A stretch of DNA of 10,112 nt from Nitrospirota bacterium (GCA_004296865.1 SCVQ01000515.1:1-10112); one strand, 5' to 3'. Counted from the stretch's first letter, positions 1-6,959 are shown. Translations and numbers: made by a program. The notes: generated by a model from the letters alone, not told the origin.

Positions 1-843
1 GGGGTGCGGTTGATCGATCAGCAGCCGATCGGCCGGACGCCCCGCTCCAACCCGATCACCTATCTCAAGGCCTTCGACGACATCCGCCGACTCTTCGCCG
101 ATCTGCCGGAGTCGCGCATGCGCGGGCTGACGGCCGCCCACTTCTCCTTCAATACGGCCGGCGGCCGATGCGAACGGTGCCAGGGAAACGGGTATCAAAA
201 ACTGGAGATGTACTTCTTCGAGGATATTTACGCCACCTGCGAGGACTGCAACGGCCGGCGCTTCGGGCCGGCCGTGCTGAACGTGCGCTTCCGGGGCAAG
301 ACCATCCACGACGTGCTCGGGCTGACGGTCAGCGATGCGCAAGCCTTTTTTTCCGGTTCCCCCAGGCTGACGGAGAAACTGCACCTGCTCGTCTCGATCG
401 GCCTCGGCTATCTTCGACTGGGCCAGCCGGCCACCACCCTCTCCGGCGGAGAGGCGCAACGGCTGAAGATCGCCGCCGAATTGCTGGACTTGGGCGGTGC
501 GGCACGACGTATCGCGCCGGCGACACGACCCGGGCCTCGGCCAACCCGCGCGGCCGGAGGCATCCTCTACGTGATGGACGAGCCGACGACGGGGCTCCAC
601 CTCGACGACATCAAGAAGCTACTGGCGGTGATCGGCAAGCTCATCGAGGCCGGCAATACCGTGCTCGTCGTCGAACACAACCTCGATGTGATCAAGACCG
701 CCGACTGGATCATCGACCTGGGTCCGGAAGGAGGAGCACAAGGGGGGCAGATCGTGGCGGAAGGCAGGCCGGAGCAGATTGTGCAGGTGGCCGGCTCACA
801 CACGGGACGCTTCTTGCGTCCGCTGCTCGGCCCGGGCCTGTGA
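1..843 (+). CDS. uvrA: UvrA excinuclease ATPase subunit, C-terminal fragment (5' end outside window)
   Basis: This is the last ~280 residues of UvrA, the cytoplasmic DNA-damage sensor of nucleotide excision repair that loads UvrB. The frame is open at base 1, so the gene begins upstream and the GTG at position 4 is not a real start. Counting from that GTG codon, I see the family block IDQQPIGRTPRSNP (residues 4-17), the C-terminal zinc module C56-x2-C59-x19-C79-x2-C82 with the spacing known for UvrA, the ABC signature LSGGEAQRLK (146-155), Walker B LYVMDEP (188-194) and the H-loop His225. It ends with the usual SHTGRFL tail. Odd point: between the signature helix and Walker B there are about 27 residues rich in Ala, Arg, Pro and Gly, where typical UvrA has about 8. 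It could be a UvrA2-type paralogue rather than the main UvrA. The next gene converges on it with a 7-bp gap. Confidence 0.96.
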   Translation, partial: GVRLIDQQPIGRTPRSNPITYLKAFDDIRRLFADLPESRMRGLTAAHFSFNTAGGRCERCQGNGYQKLEMYFFEDIYATCEDCNGRRFGPAVLNVRFRGKTIHDVLGLTVSDAQAFFSGSPRLTEKLHLLVSIGLGYLRLGQPATTLSGGEAQRLKIAAELLDLGGAARRIAPATRPGPRPTRAAGGILYVMDEPTTGLHLDDIKKLLAVIGKLIEAGNTVLVVEHNLDVIKTADWIIDLGPEGGAQGGQIVAEGRPEQIVQVAGSHTGRFLRPLLGPGL

Positions 844-850
844 GCGGCCG

Positions 851-1411
851 TCAGTTCAAATTCGGGTCAAGCGGCATGTCGGCATAGAGGCTGTACGGCT
901 CTCCCAGCGAGCACAGAATGTCCGGCCAGATGCGGGTCGGCTCTTTCTCAAACACGACGGTCGGATCGGCCGGCAGCGTGATCCAGGACCCGGTCTTCAT
1001 CTCGTTCTCGAGTTGACCCGGCCCCCACCCTGAGTAGCCCATGAAGGCCCGGAACGAATCGGTCCTCTCCGGCCTCGCCAGCACCTGCTCCAATGTGCCC
1101 ATGTCGCCGCCCAAATACACCCCATCGAACACGTGGTGTTGGTTGGTCGGCTCCTGAGACAGCCGATAGAGGATCATGACATTATTGGGTTGTACGGGGC
1201 CGCCTGAAAATAGCCGGTGGTGTTGTCCCTCCAGCACAGGCACCTGCGGCAGGGCCTCCGACACCAGCATGGCGGTCGGACGATTGACGACCACGCCGAG
1301 CGCCCCTTCCGGCCCATGCTCGCAAAGCAACACGACCGCCTGCCTGAAGTTCGGGTCCCGCAAGGACGGCGCCGCGACCAAGAAGATGCCTTTGCCGAGT
1401 GAATTCGCCAT
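851..1411 (-). CDS. YqgE/AlgH family protein (UPF0301)
   Basis: The protein has 186 residues, the usual length for YqgE/AlgH. Visible family blocks are the N-terminal GKGIFLVAAPSLRDPNF (residues 6-22), CEHGPEGALGVVVNRP (30-45), SGGPVQ (69-74) and the central GYSGWGPGQLENE (125-137). The molecular function of the family is not settled. AlgH was named for an effect on alginate genes in Pseudomonas, and the fold is known but no enzymatic activity is established. There is no signal peptide, so it is probably cytoplasmic. The ATG is preceded on its strand by AGGTAGGA about 7 bases upstream, a fair ribosome binding site. It lies 60 bp downstream of the nitrilase-like gene on the same strand and may be cotranscribed with it. 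The family call is sure; the role is not. Confidence 0.95.
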   Translation of the reverse strand: MANSLGKGIFLVAAPSLRDPNFRQAVVLLCEHGPEGALGVVVNRPTAMLVSEALPQVPVLEGQHHRLFSGGPVQPNNVMILYRLSQEPTNQHHVFDGVYLGGDMGTLEQVLARPERTDSFRAFMGYSGWGPGQLENEMKTGSWITLPADPTVVFEKEPTRIWPDILCSLGEPYSLYADMPLDPNLN

Positions 1412-1471
1412 AGCACTATCCTACCTGCTGCTCACGGCTGGATCAAGCTGGCGCAGAAATGCCGTAACGCC

Positions 1472-2263
1472 TTACAACTCGTACAGGTCTTTCCGCCGGT
1501 CTCGGAGCAGGTCGTTGTAGGGATTGAGGGCTTTGTTGCGGGCCTCGGTCGGATCGATGTCGAGGATCGTGAGGTCTTCCTGATCACGCGGGGCTCGGTG
1601 CAGAATGCGGCCGCGCGGGGTGACCACCTCGCTGGCCCCGATGTAGGTGAGCCGCTCCTTCCCTCCCCGCTCCTCAGACCCGATCCGGTTGGCCGTGACG
1701 CTGAAGACCCGGTTTTCCAGGCATCGCGTCACCATCGCATCGGGACAGTGGGGGAGCACAAGATTCGACGGATGACAGAGGATGTCGGCCCCCTTCAACG
1801 CCAGGGTCCTGGCCGCCTCGGGATACAACCAGTCGAAACAGACCAGCACCCCGACTTTCGCCGATCCGATATCCCAGACCGTAAACCCCGTGTCTCCCGG
1901 CGTGAAGTAGAGCGTCTCTTCGAAAAAGAGATGCGTCTTCCGGTAGGTCCCGATCAACCCGGCCGGCCCCACCAGCACCGCCGAATTGTAACAGACCTTC
2001 CCCTGCCGCTCCGGCAGGCCGGCCACCACATGCATGTGCCGGTCGCGGGCCAGCTCGATCAGCCGTTTCGTCGTCGCCCCGTCAGGCACAGGCTCGGCCA
2101 GGGATTCGACTTCCTCTTTGGACACGAACTGATAGCCGGACGCAAACAATTCCGGAAGCACCATCAGGTCGCATTGCACCGTGGCAAGCCGGGTCGTCAC
2201 GAGTTCCAGGTTGCGTGCGACCTCGCCGAACGCAGGGGCAAATTGAAAGTATCCAACGCGCAT
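1472..2263 (-). CDS. Carbon-nitrogen hydrolase (nitrilase superfamily)
   Basis: This is a 263-residue amidase or nitrilase-type hydrolase, which would cleave a non-peptide C-N bond through a Glu-Lys-Cys triad. With the start chosen here, the triad is Glu38 in LPELFASGY, Lys109 in YRKTHLF and Cys142 in VCFDWLYPE. The substrate cannot be read from sequence; N-carbamoyl compounds and omega-amides are typical in the family. No signal peptide is visible, so it is probably cytoplasmic. The frame stays open up to a GTG at 2296, but that GTG lies in the loop of a perfect hairpin that looks like the terminator of the upstream gene. The ATG at 2263 opens directly with the family's first beta strand (MRVGYFQFAP), so I use it, although its ribosome binding site (GGA about 11 bases away) is weak. 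It sits between the smbP-like gene and yqgE, all on the minus strand. Confidence 0.92.
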   Translation of the reverse strand: MRVGYFQFAPAFGEVARNLELVTTRLATVQCDLMVLPELFASGYQFVSKEEVESLAEPVPDGATTKRLIELARDRHMHVVAGLPERQGKVCYNSAVLVGPAGLIGTYRKTHLFFEETLYFTPGDTGFTVWDIGSAKVGVLVCFDWLYPEAARTLALKGADILCHPSNLVLPHCPDAMVTRCLENRVFSVTANRIGSEERGGKERLTYIGASEVVTPRGRILHRAPRDQEDLTILDIDPTEARNKALNPYNDLLRDRRKDLYEL

Positions 2264-2270
2264 GTCTGGT

Positions 2271-2307
2271 GTCCAAACGAAAACGGGCAGGGTCACCCCT
2301 GCCCGTT
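2271..2307 (-). terminator. Rho-independent terminator candidate downstream of the SmbP-like gene
   Basis: A perfect inverted repeat with 11-bp arms (2282-2292 and 2297-2307) and a 4-base loop is followed on the minus strand by the T-rich stretch TTCGTTTGG. It lies 24 bp past the stop of the SmbP-like gene and 18 bp before the start of the nitrilase-like gene. Its place suits termination or attenuation of transcription from the smbP promoter. The T tract is interrupted, so termination may be partial. No folding energy was computed. Confidence 0.75.
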
Positions 2308-2331
2308 CGTCGTCTTTATATAGACAGCCGG

Positions 2332-2685
2332 TTACTTCACTTCGGACAAGTGCGTGACCGCCGCCTCGGCCGCCTTGGTCGCCACGTCCACATGGCCGGC
2401 CTTCCCGTGCTCCACCGCTTCCTTCAACTGCTTGATACCCTCGGCCAGGTGCGGGTTAGCCTTTTCCTTCTGAGCCGCTTCCGCATGCTTCAGCGCCCCT
2501 TCCGCATGCTTCACGAGGGCATCGGCATGGCCCTGCTTCCCATGCGCCACGGCTTCCTTGGCATGTTCGACCGCTTCGGCCGCATGACCTTTGTCAGCCA
2601 GCGCCGCGGAGGACAGGAACGGAACGCTCACCAGCGCCATCATGAGACCAAGCACGACTGTTCCCAAAAAGACTGCTTTCCCCAT
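2332..2685 (-). CDS. smbP: SmbP-like small periplasmic metal-binding protein
   Basis: This is a 117-residue protein with a clear Sec signal peptide: positive N-terminus, hydrophobic core at about residues 5-25, and an ALA-D cleavage site after residue 30. The mature ~87 residues are built from helical His repeats of the type HAxEAxxH with seven-residue spacing. The series are His34, 41, 48; His53, 60, 67; His79 and 93; and His98 and 112. Length, repeat pattern and the GHVDVATK segment match SmbP of Nitrosomonas europaea as I remember it, a periplasmic four-helix protein that binds copper and other divalent metals. Two heptad positions carry no His here: Gln86 and Ala105. The likely role is metal buffering or copper tolerance in the periplasm. 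A very good ribosome binding site (GGAGGA, 6 bases before the ATG), its own promoter and a hairpin terminator suggest a strongly expressed single-gene unit. Confidence 0.87.
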   Translation of the reverse strand: MGKAVFLGTVVLGLMMALVSVPFLSSAALADKGHAAEAVEHAKEAVAHGKQGHADALVKHAEGALKHAEAAQKEKANPHLAEGIKQLKEAVEHGKAGHVDVATKAAEAAVTHLSEVK

Positions 2686-2759
2686 TCTTATTCCTCCTTC
2701 TCCTCATGCGTTGATTCTTGCTTCGATGTTCCAACGGAACACCGGCGGTCACTGCGACG

Positions 2760-2789
2760 ACGATAGCATGGGGTTTTTTCTACTGTCAA
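2760..2789 (-). promoter_or_regulatory. Sigma70-like promoter for the SmbP-like gene
   Basis: On the minus strand a perfect TTGACA (2784-2789) is followed after 18 bases by TATCGT (2760-2765, 4 of 6 matches to TATAAT). It sits ~75 bp upstream of the SmbP-like start codon and overlaps the last codon and stop of the rhodanese gene. An A-run (AAAAAA) lies in the spacer. This is a prediction from consensus only. Confidence 0.55.
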
Positions 2790-3661
2790 GACGGCCTGGC
2801 TTCTTCCTGGCCGATGATCTTGTGCAGCAGCTTCACATCCGTCTCCACCGGCGCAGCAAAATCACGGCTCCACTCCCACCACGAACCGGGGTAATTTCTG
2901 ACCTTCGGATAGCCGGCCACTCGCAACACGAAGTACAGCCAGGCGGAACGGACCCCCCCGGTGCAGTAGCAGACCACCTCGTGGCTTTCGTGCAGCCCCT
3001 TCTCCTCCAGACTGGTCTTGATCGCATCGAGATCCTTGAGCGTCGCATCCGGATTCAGGAACCCGGTCCACGGCACGGAAATCGCCGTCGGGATATGCCC
3101 GGGCCTGGGAATGCCTTGCATCTCCTTGCCCGCGTATTCCTCAAGACTGCGTGCGTCGACAATGGCCGTTTCTGGATGGGGCCGTTTCACCAGTTTCTTG
3201 AGTTCCTCCTTCATCACGATGACGTCCGGGTTCGGCACAACCTTAAACCGGCCCGGCTTGGGACTGACCGCTCCATGCTCGAACCGCCTCTGCTCCGCGA
3301 CCCACTTGACCCAGCCCCCGTCCAGAATTTTGAGCTTGCTGTGGCCAAGGTACTGGAGCATCCAGAACATCCGTCCTTCATCCCCCCAGTTGTCGAACGG
3401 ATTGGAGTAAATGACGACGTCGCTCTCGTTGCTGATCCCCAGTATGCGAAGCTTCTGTTCCAGGTTGGCCACATTGGGATCGAGCAGCCCCTTGGCTGTG
3501 GCGCCCGGATCGCTGAACTCGTGCCAGGTGGCATGCACCGCCCCGGGGATGTGGCCGCCGAAGGCATAGGCCGCCTTGCCGCGGACATCGATCACCACGA
3601 GGTCGGCACGTCCCAGGTTCTGCTCCAGCGTCTTGGTATCGATGAGAAACGGATGGATCAT
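2786..3661 (-). CDS. Two-domain rhodanese-type sulfurtransferase
   Basis: This is a 291-residue tandem rhodanese, the layout of thiosulfate/3-mercaptopyruvate sulfurtransferases, which move sulfane sulfur to a thiol or cyanide acceptor. The N-terminal domain (about residues 6-125) has IDVRG (24-28) and GHIPGAVH (36-43), but at the loop position it reads VVIYSNPFDNWG with no Cys, as is normal for the structural half. The C-terminal domain (about 145-272) has IVDARS (167-172), GHIPTAISVPW (188-198) and the active loop C233-T-G-G-V-R238, with Cys233 as the likely persulfide carrier; Cys231 lies two residues before. There is no signal peptide, so it acts in the cytoplasm. The reading frame extends upstream into the cytochrome gene, but the ATG at 3661 has GAGGGG about 7 bases before it and starts the protein right at its domain, so I place the start there. 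It follows the cytochrome gene by 41 bp. Confidence 0.93.
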   Translation of the reverse strand: MIHPFLIDTKTLEQNLGRADLVVIDVRGKAAYAFGGHIPGAVHATWHEFSDPGATAKGLLDPNVANLEQKLRILGISNESDVVIYSNPFDNWGDEGRMFWMLQYLGHSKLKILDGGWVKWVAEQRRFEHGAVSPKPGRFKVVPNPDVIVMKEELKKLVKRPHPETAIVDARSLEEYAGKEMQGIPRPGHIPTAISVPWTGFLNPDATLKDLDAIKTSLEEKGLHESHEVVCYCTGGVRSAWLYFVLRVAGYPKVRNYPGSWWEWSRDFAAPVETDVKLLHKIIGQEEARPS

Positions 3662-3702
3662 GATTTTCCCCTCTTCTCGGCCCGCCCGTAACTTGCGCCC
3701 CC

Positions 3703-4977
3703 TTAGCCCTTGTTCTCCGCCGCACAAGCCTCGCGCGATTCGTGCGGTCCCTGATTCAAGGCAACGGTCAGGTCTCCGGCGAGCGGAACCTCTCGCTCGT
3801 AAATCGTGAAGGCATAGGGATCCTTCCCTGTCAGCCCGTACTTTTCCTCCAACATCTCGTGCTGGCCGTCCGTCAGGATATGATAGCGCACGGTCGCCTT
3901 CAAGGTCAGCCCGGCTGTTTGAGCCGACTCGGTCGGCATGTGGGTGACGAACGTGTATTCCCGGCTGGCCAGGGGCAGCAGGCGATTGTCGTAGACTTCC
4001 AGGATGACCGGCTGCCACAGAATCCAGCGGCCCATGGTCTCCAATTGCCGGGACAGCACCTTCCCCTGGCCATCCTGGAGGGAAAATTCCACGGTGAAGT
4101 GCCGGTCTGGATCGCCGGTCGGAATCTTATGCCCGGCTCCGGCGTTGATCACGGTCAGCGTGAACCGGACCTGTTCTCCCGGCTTGGGAACCGCCGGATC
4201 GGCTCGGACCTGAACCGCCACCGCCCGCTTGATCATCTCCGGATCGTGGCCGCCCCGCCAGAGGTGCTGCCGCCCTGGGCGGATCGGCCCCCCAACAGCC
4301 ACCGGCCGCTCGATTTCAGGCATGTGGCAACTCTGGCAGATGAAACCCTTCTCCTGCATGAAGAACTTGCCCTCGTATTCGGCATAGGTCCCGCAGGGCC
4401 CTACATTGTAGAACTGGGCCGGCCCCGACACAACATTGTGGCACCGATAGCAGACCTGGGCCGTACGAAAACTGGGGTCGAACTTGGTCGGGTGTGGAGC
4501 CACCGAATCGTCGAAGGGGCCCAGGATCACGCCGTCCCTGACGTGACAGGCGGCGCAGGTGATGGCTTCCTTCTGATAGCTCGGATCGTAATGAGGATTG
4601 GGCTCCTGCACCGCCTTTTCCACGCGACCGCGGGGGATGTCCTTGATCAGTGTCGGCTGCTGATTTTCCAACGGCGTATGGCAGTTCAAGCAGACCCAGA
4701 TGTTGCGGTCTTTTTTCCAATAGGCTTGAAAGAAGGGGTCTTCATAGGCCTGGGCATGGATGCTCGTCTTCCACTCCTCGTAAATGTCCTTGTGGCAAGT
4801 CCCGCAGGACTCGGCCCTCAAACTATCGATCCCGTCCGGAACCTTCTGGTAGGGAATGGCCCTGGCATAATCGGACCGGAGTCCGAAGATCACCACCGGC
4901 TTCACCTCCGTGTAATAGAGGTAGACGAGGCCGGCGGTCACAAGGAGACCAAGAAGTATCTTGCCCCATCTTCGCAT
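3703..4977 (-). CDS. Membrane-anchored pentahaem cytochrome c, cytochrome c554-like
   Basis: The protein has 424 residues with five CxxCH haem-binding motifs: CGTCH (58-62), CLNCH (96-100), CAACH (141-145), CYRCH (176-180) and CQSCH (214-218). Residues 7-22 form one hydrophobic helix after RRWGK, with no obvious cleavage site, so it is probably an uncleaved anchor with the haem domain in the periplasm. The first haem lies in the pattern CxxCHxxIYxEWxxSxHAxA, typical of the cytochrome c554 superfamily. After the haem region, residues ~245-375 look like a beta-rich domain with an AGHKIPTGDPDRH block (281-293), seen in related multihaem proteins. Candidate distal haem ligands are His74, His129 and His238/244. 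It should carry electrons, but donor and acceptor are unknown and I see no nitrite-reductase-type CxxCK haem. The start is 9 bp after the deacetylase stop with a weak ribosome binding site, suggesting translational coupling. Confidence 0.93.
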   Translation of the reverse strand: MRRWGKILLGLLVTAGLVYLYYTEVKPVVIFGLRSDYARAIPYQKVPDGIDSLRAESCGTCHKDIYEEWKTSIHAQAYEDPFFQAYWKKDRNIWVCLNCHTPLENQQPTLIKDIPRGRVEKAVQEPNPHYDPSYQKEAITCAACHVRDGVILGPFDDSVAPHPTKFDPSFRTAQVCYRCHNVVSGPAQFYNVGPCGTYAEYEGKFFMQEKGFICQSCHMPEIERPVAVGGPIRPGRQHLWRGGHDPEMIKRAVAVQVRADPAVPKPGEQVRFTLTVINAGAGHKIPTGDPDRHFTVEFSLQDGQGKVLSRQLETMGRWILWQPVILEVYDNRLLPLASREYTFVTHMPTESAQTAGLTLKATVRYHILTDGQHEMLEEKYGLTGKDPYAFTIYEREVPLAGDLTVALNQGPHESREACAAENKG

Positions 4978-4986
4978 AAGGCCTGG

Positions 4987-5931
4987 TTACGCCTCCACCA
5001 TCGCCAGCACGTGCCGTTCGACAGACGCCGCGAGGGCCTGCAAGTGATAGCCTCCCTCCAGACAAGAGAGAACCCTGCCCCGACAGTGCCGACGGGCGAT
5101 ATCGAGCACTAGGCGGCTCAAGGCATCATAGCCATCTTCGGTCAGCCCCATCCCGGCCAGGGGATCGTCTCGATGCGCATCGAACCCGGCTGAGATCAGC
5201 ACAAGGTCAGGCTTGAACTGATCGGCAGCCGGCACGAGGACCCGTTCGAAAACCTCCCGATAGTCCTCGTCGCCTTGCCCCGCTGACATCGGCACGTTGA
5301 TCGTTGCACCTTCCCCCGCCCCCTCTCCGCATTCAGTCGCCCGTCCAGTGCCGGGATAGTGAGGGTATTGATGGGTGCTGAAAAACAGCACGGAGGGGTC
5401 ATCGTAAAACGCGTGCTGCGTCCCATTGCCATGGTGGACATCCCAATCCACGATCAACACGCGATGCAGTCCGTGACGGCGCTGCCCATACCGCGCGGCG
5501 ATGGCCACGTTGTTGAAGAGGCAGAATCCCATCGCCCGGTCCCGCTCGGCATGGTGTCCGGGCGGACGCACCGCGCAGAACGCGTTCTGCACCAGGCCGG
5601 CCATGATCGCGTCAAGCGCGGCCAGGGCTCCGCCGGCTGCCAGATAGGCGGCCGGCAGGGAACCGGGCGACAGAGAAGTATCCGAGTCCAGCGCCACATG
5701 GCCGCTGACCGGCGCCCTGGCTTTAAGATTCGCCAGGTAAGAAGGCGTATGCACAAGGGTTATCCATTCATCGGAGGTGTTCAGGGGCTCGATGCTCGTC
5801 AGACGAGCGAGCACACCGTTGGCCGCCAGGTGAGAGAGGATCGCGCGCAGGCGGTCGGGCGATTCCGGATGCCCACCACCCATATCGTGCTTCAAAAAGT
5901 CCGGATGATATACAAAACCGGTGCGCGCCAT
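4987..5931 (-). CDS. Histone-deacetylase-superfamily amidohydrolase
   Basis: This is a 314-residue zinc amidohydrolase of the HDAC/AcuC/acetylpolyamine amidohydrolase superfamily, expected to remove acyl groups from lysine or a polyamine. Visible family motifs are GGGHPESPDR (residues 18-27), RPPGHHAE with the His126-His127 pair, GFCLFNN (135-141), DWDVHHGNG with zinc ligands Asp164 and His166, SAGFDAH with zinc ligand Asp251, and EGGYH with the catalytic-type Tyr295. All key residues are present, so it should be active; the substrate cannot be read. It is cytoplasmic with no signal peptide. The frame stays open to 6021. I chose ATG 5931 because GAGG lies 5-6 bases before it and the family's first strand (TGFVYHPDF) starts just after it. 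ATG 5961 also has a usable GGAG and would add ten residues. It is first in a likely operon with the cytochrome and rhodanese genes. Confidence 0.94.
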   Translation of the reverse strand: MARTGFVYHPDFLKHDMGGGHPESPDRLRAILSHLAANGVLARLTSIEPLNTSDEWITLVHTPSYLANLKARAPVSGHVALDSDTSLSPGSLPAAYLAAGGALAALDAIMAGLVQNAFCAVRPPGHHAERDRAMGFCLFNNVAIAARYGQRRHGLHRVLIVDWDVHHGNGTQHAFYDDPSVLFFSTHQYPHYPGTGRATECGEGAGEGATINVPMSAGQGDEDYREVFERVLVPAADQFKPDLVLISAGFDAHRDDPLAGMGLTEDGYDALSRLVLDIARRHCRGRVLSCLEGGYHLQALAASVERHVLAMVEA

Positions 5932-6047
5932 CCCATCCTCAAGCGAACCGCATCGTAACATGCCGAAACTCCGTAGACAATCACGAGGGGAGCATAGTAG
6001 AGTGACTCTTCTTCTCCTCATTCAAACCCGCGCCGACAAGGAGTTCC
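5932..6047. promoter_or_regulatory. Divergent intergenic region with an 11-bp palindrome
   Basis: This 116-bp region separates the divergent deacetylase and TPR genes and must hold both start regions. It contains AGAGTGACTCT (5999-6009), a perfect dyad around one central base; with one mismatch the symmetry extends to 17 bp (5996-6012). It could be an operator for a dimeric regulator. I did not find a convincing -35/-10 pair on either strand. Confidence 0.35.
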
Positions 6048-6362
6048 ATGGCGAATCCTCGGATCGAACCGCTCAAGAAAGTACTGGCGATAGAGCCGAC
6101 CGACGATGTGGCCTGGTTCGGGCTGGGGAAAGCCTATATGGAGGATTTGAACTTCGAGGAGGCGGCAACGGCGCTCGATCGCTGCATCATGGTGAAGCCG
6201 ACGTATTCAGCAGCGTACTATGCCCTGGCGCAATCGCTCCAGAAGCTGGGACGGATCGAGCGATGCCGACAGATCTGCGAGCAAGGCCTTGCGGTCTCGA
6301 CCAAGAATGGCGATGCCATGGTCACCAAGAATCTGGAACTGCTCAAACAGCATCTTGGCTGA
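6048..6362 (+). CDS. Small tetratricopeptide repeat protein
   Basis: This is a 104-residue protein made almost only of TPR helices. Repeat 1 is about residues 19-51 (WFGLGKAYMED then FEEAATALDRCI, ending in KP) and repeat 2 about 52-85 (AYYALAQSLQKLGRI, then CRQICEQGLA). A helix before them (5-17) and one after (88-103) cap the array. TPRs bind peptides or partner proteins; no enzymatic motif is present and the partner is unknown. There is no signal peptide, so it is probably a cytoplasmic adaptor. The ATG is preceded by AAGGAG at 5-6 bases, a strong ribosome binding site. It is transcribed away from the deacetylase gene and runs toward the unrecognised gene at 6434-6742, with 71 bp between them and no clear terminator. 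Confidence 0.88.
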   Translation: MANPRIEPLKKVLAIEPTDDVAWFGLGKAYMEDLNFEEAATALDRCIMVKPTYSAAYYALAQSLQKLGRIERCRQICEQGLAVSTKNGDAMVTKNLELLKQHLG

Positions 6363-6433
6363 ATCCCACGGCTGACAGATCCCTCCGCCCATCATCACCA
6401 GACATGGCGCACCAGCAGAGCCCCATGGGCCAA

Positions 6434-6742
6434 TCACGACGAGGGCCCCTCTGTAAGTAGCTCCGGCTTCTCCCTGGCGACGGCTTCGCACATGTCGTCC
6501 AGCCACCGGCCCGCACAACCCAGGACCTCGCGGACCTGCGGCTCAGGCAGACCTGTCCGCCGGATAGTCCAGCGGCAGATATACTCAAGGAGCGCAGGCC
6601 GTTCAAAATGAGTGGCCGTGCTGCTGGCCAAGGATTCCAATTCGCTGAGTCCCGTCCGGATAATGTCGTTCACTGTGTCACGACCATAGGACGTACTGGC
6701 GGTCACATACTGGACGGCCCGATTGATTTCCTGTTCCGTCAC
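6434..6742 (-). CDS. Hypothetical protein, 102 residues, family not recognised
   Basis: I do not recognise this protein. It is predicted to be mostly helical and soluble, with no signal peptide or membrane segment. It has only two Cys (CRW near residue 56 and LGCAGRW near 80) and an acidic C-terminus. It starts at a GTG with a purine-rich AGGGGGAGGAA directly upstream; the SD-like core is unusually close to the start codon, and no other start codon lies nearby in frame. Support for a real gene comes from the ribosome binding site, a near-consensus promoter at 6797-6824 on the same strand, and the lack of a better frame in this 300-bp stretch. Composition resembles its neighbours. Confidence 0.7.
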   Translation of the reverse strand: MTEQEINRAVQYVTASTSYGRDTVNDIIRTGLSELESLASSTATHFERPALLEYICRWTIRRTGLPEPQVREVLGCAGRWLDDMCEAVAREKPELLTEGPSS

Positions 6743-6796
6743 TTCCTCCCCCTACCTTTCCCTGCCCGTAGCTGAGGACCCATCAAGGACAGGGGA

Positions 6797-6824
6797 ATTC
6801 TAGCATCTCCGCACAGCCTGTCAA
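6797..6824 (-). promoter_or_regulatory. Sigma70-like promoter for the hypothetical gene at 6434-6742
   Basis: On the minus strand a perfect TTGACA (6819-6824) is followed after 16 bases by TAGAAT (6797-6802, 5 of 6 matches), with an upstream TGC giving an extended -10. Transcription would begin near 6790, leaving a leader of about 50 bases before the GTG at 6742. This is the only strong promoter-like pair seen in the ~265-bp gap between this gene and the peptidase gene. Confidence 0.65.
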
Positions 6825-6959
6825 CGCCTCGCCTATCCATAAGACAACCCGGCATGAGCCTATACCTTGTCCTTTATTCCATCACGTATCCCGCCACGCT
6901 TCAATCGCAAGACATTGAAATGAAATGCAAAATTAATTTCCAATGACTTCTTGCTCGAA

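Noticed and set aside
2264..2296. GTG start for the nitrilase-like gene
   Set aside because: The codon lies in the loop of the terminator hairpin and adds residues not typical of the family.
2308..2325. TATATAAAG as a -10 for the nitrilase-like gene
   Set aside because: No -35 at a suitable distance; may be a chance AT-rich run after the smbP stop.
2591..3691. 366-codon plus-strand frame across the rhodanese gene
   Set aside because: Opposite a gene with clear rhodanese motifs; low-complexity shadow composition.
3662..4018. N-terminal extension of the rhodanese frame into the cytochrome gene
   Set aside because: The extra ~119 residues resemble out-of-frame cytochrome sequence, and the ATG at 3661 has a good ribosome binding site.
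3742..5112. 456-codon open frame on the plus strand opposite the cytochrome and deacetylase genes
   Set aside because: It is antisense to genes with clear family motifs, has no recognisable domain and spans two genes; G+C-rich codon bias produces such shadow frames.
5932..6021. N-terminal extension of the deacetylase
   Set aside because: The Arg-rich extra residues do not belong to the family fold and would consume the divergent promoter region; ATG 5961 remains a possible alternative.
6363..6433. Possible bidirectional terminator between the TPR and hypothetical genes
   Set aside because: Only short G+C-rich complementary stretches without a T-run; not convincing.
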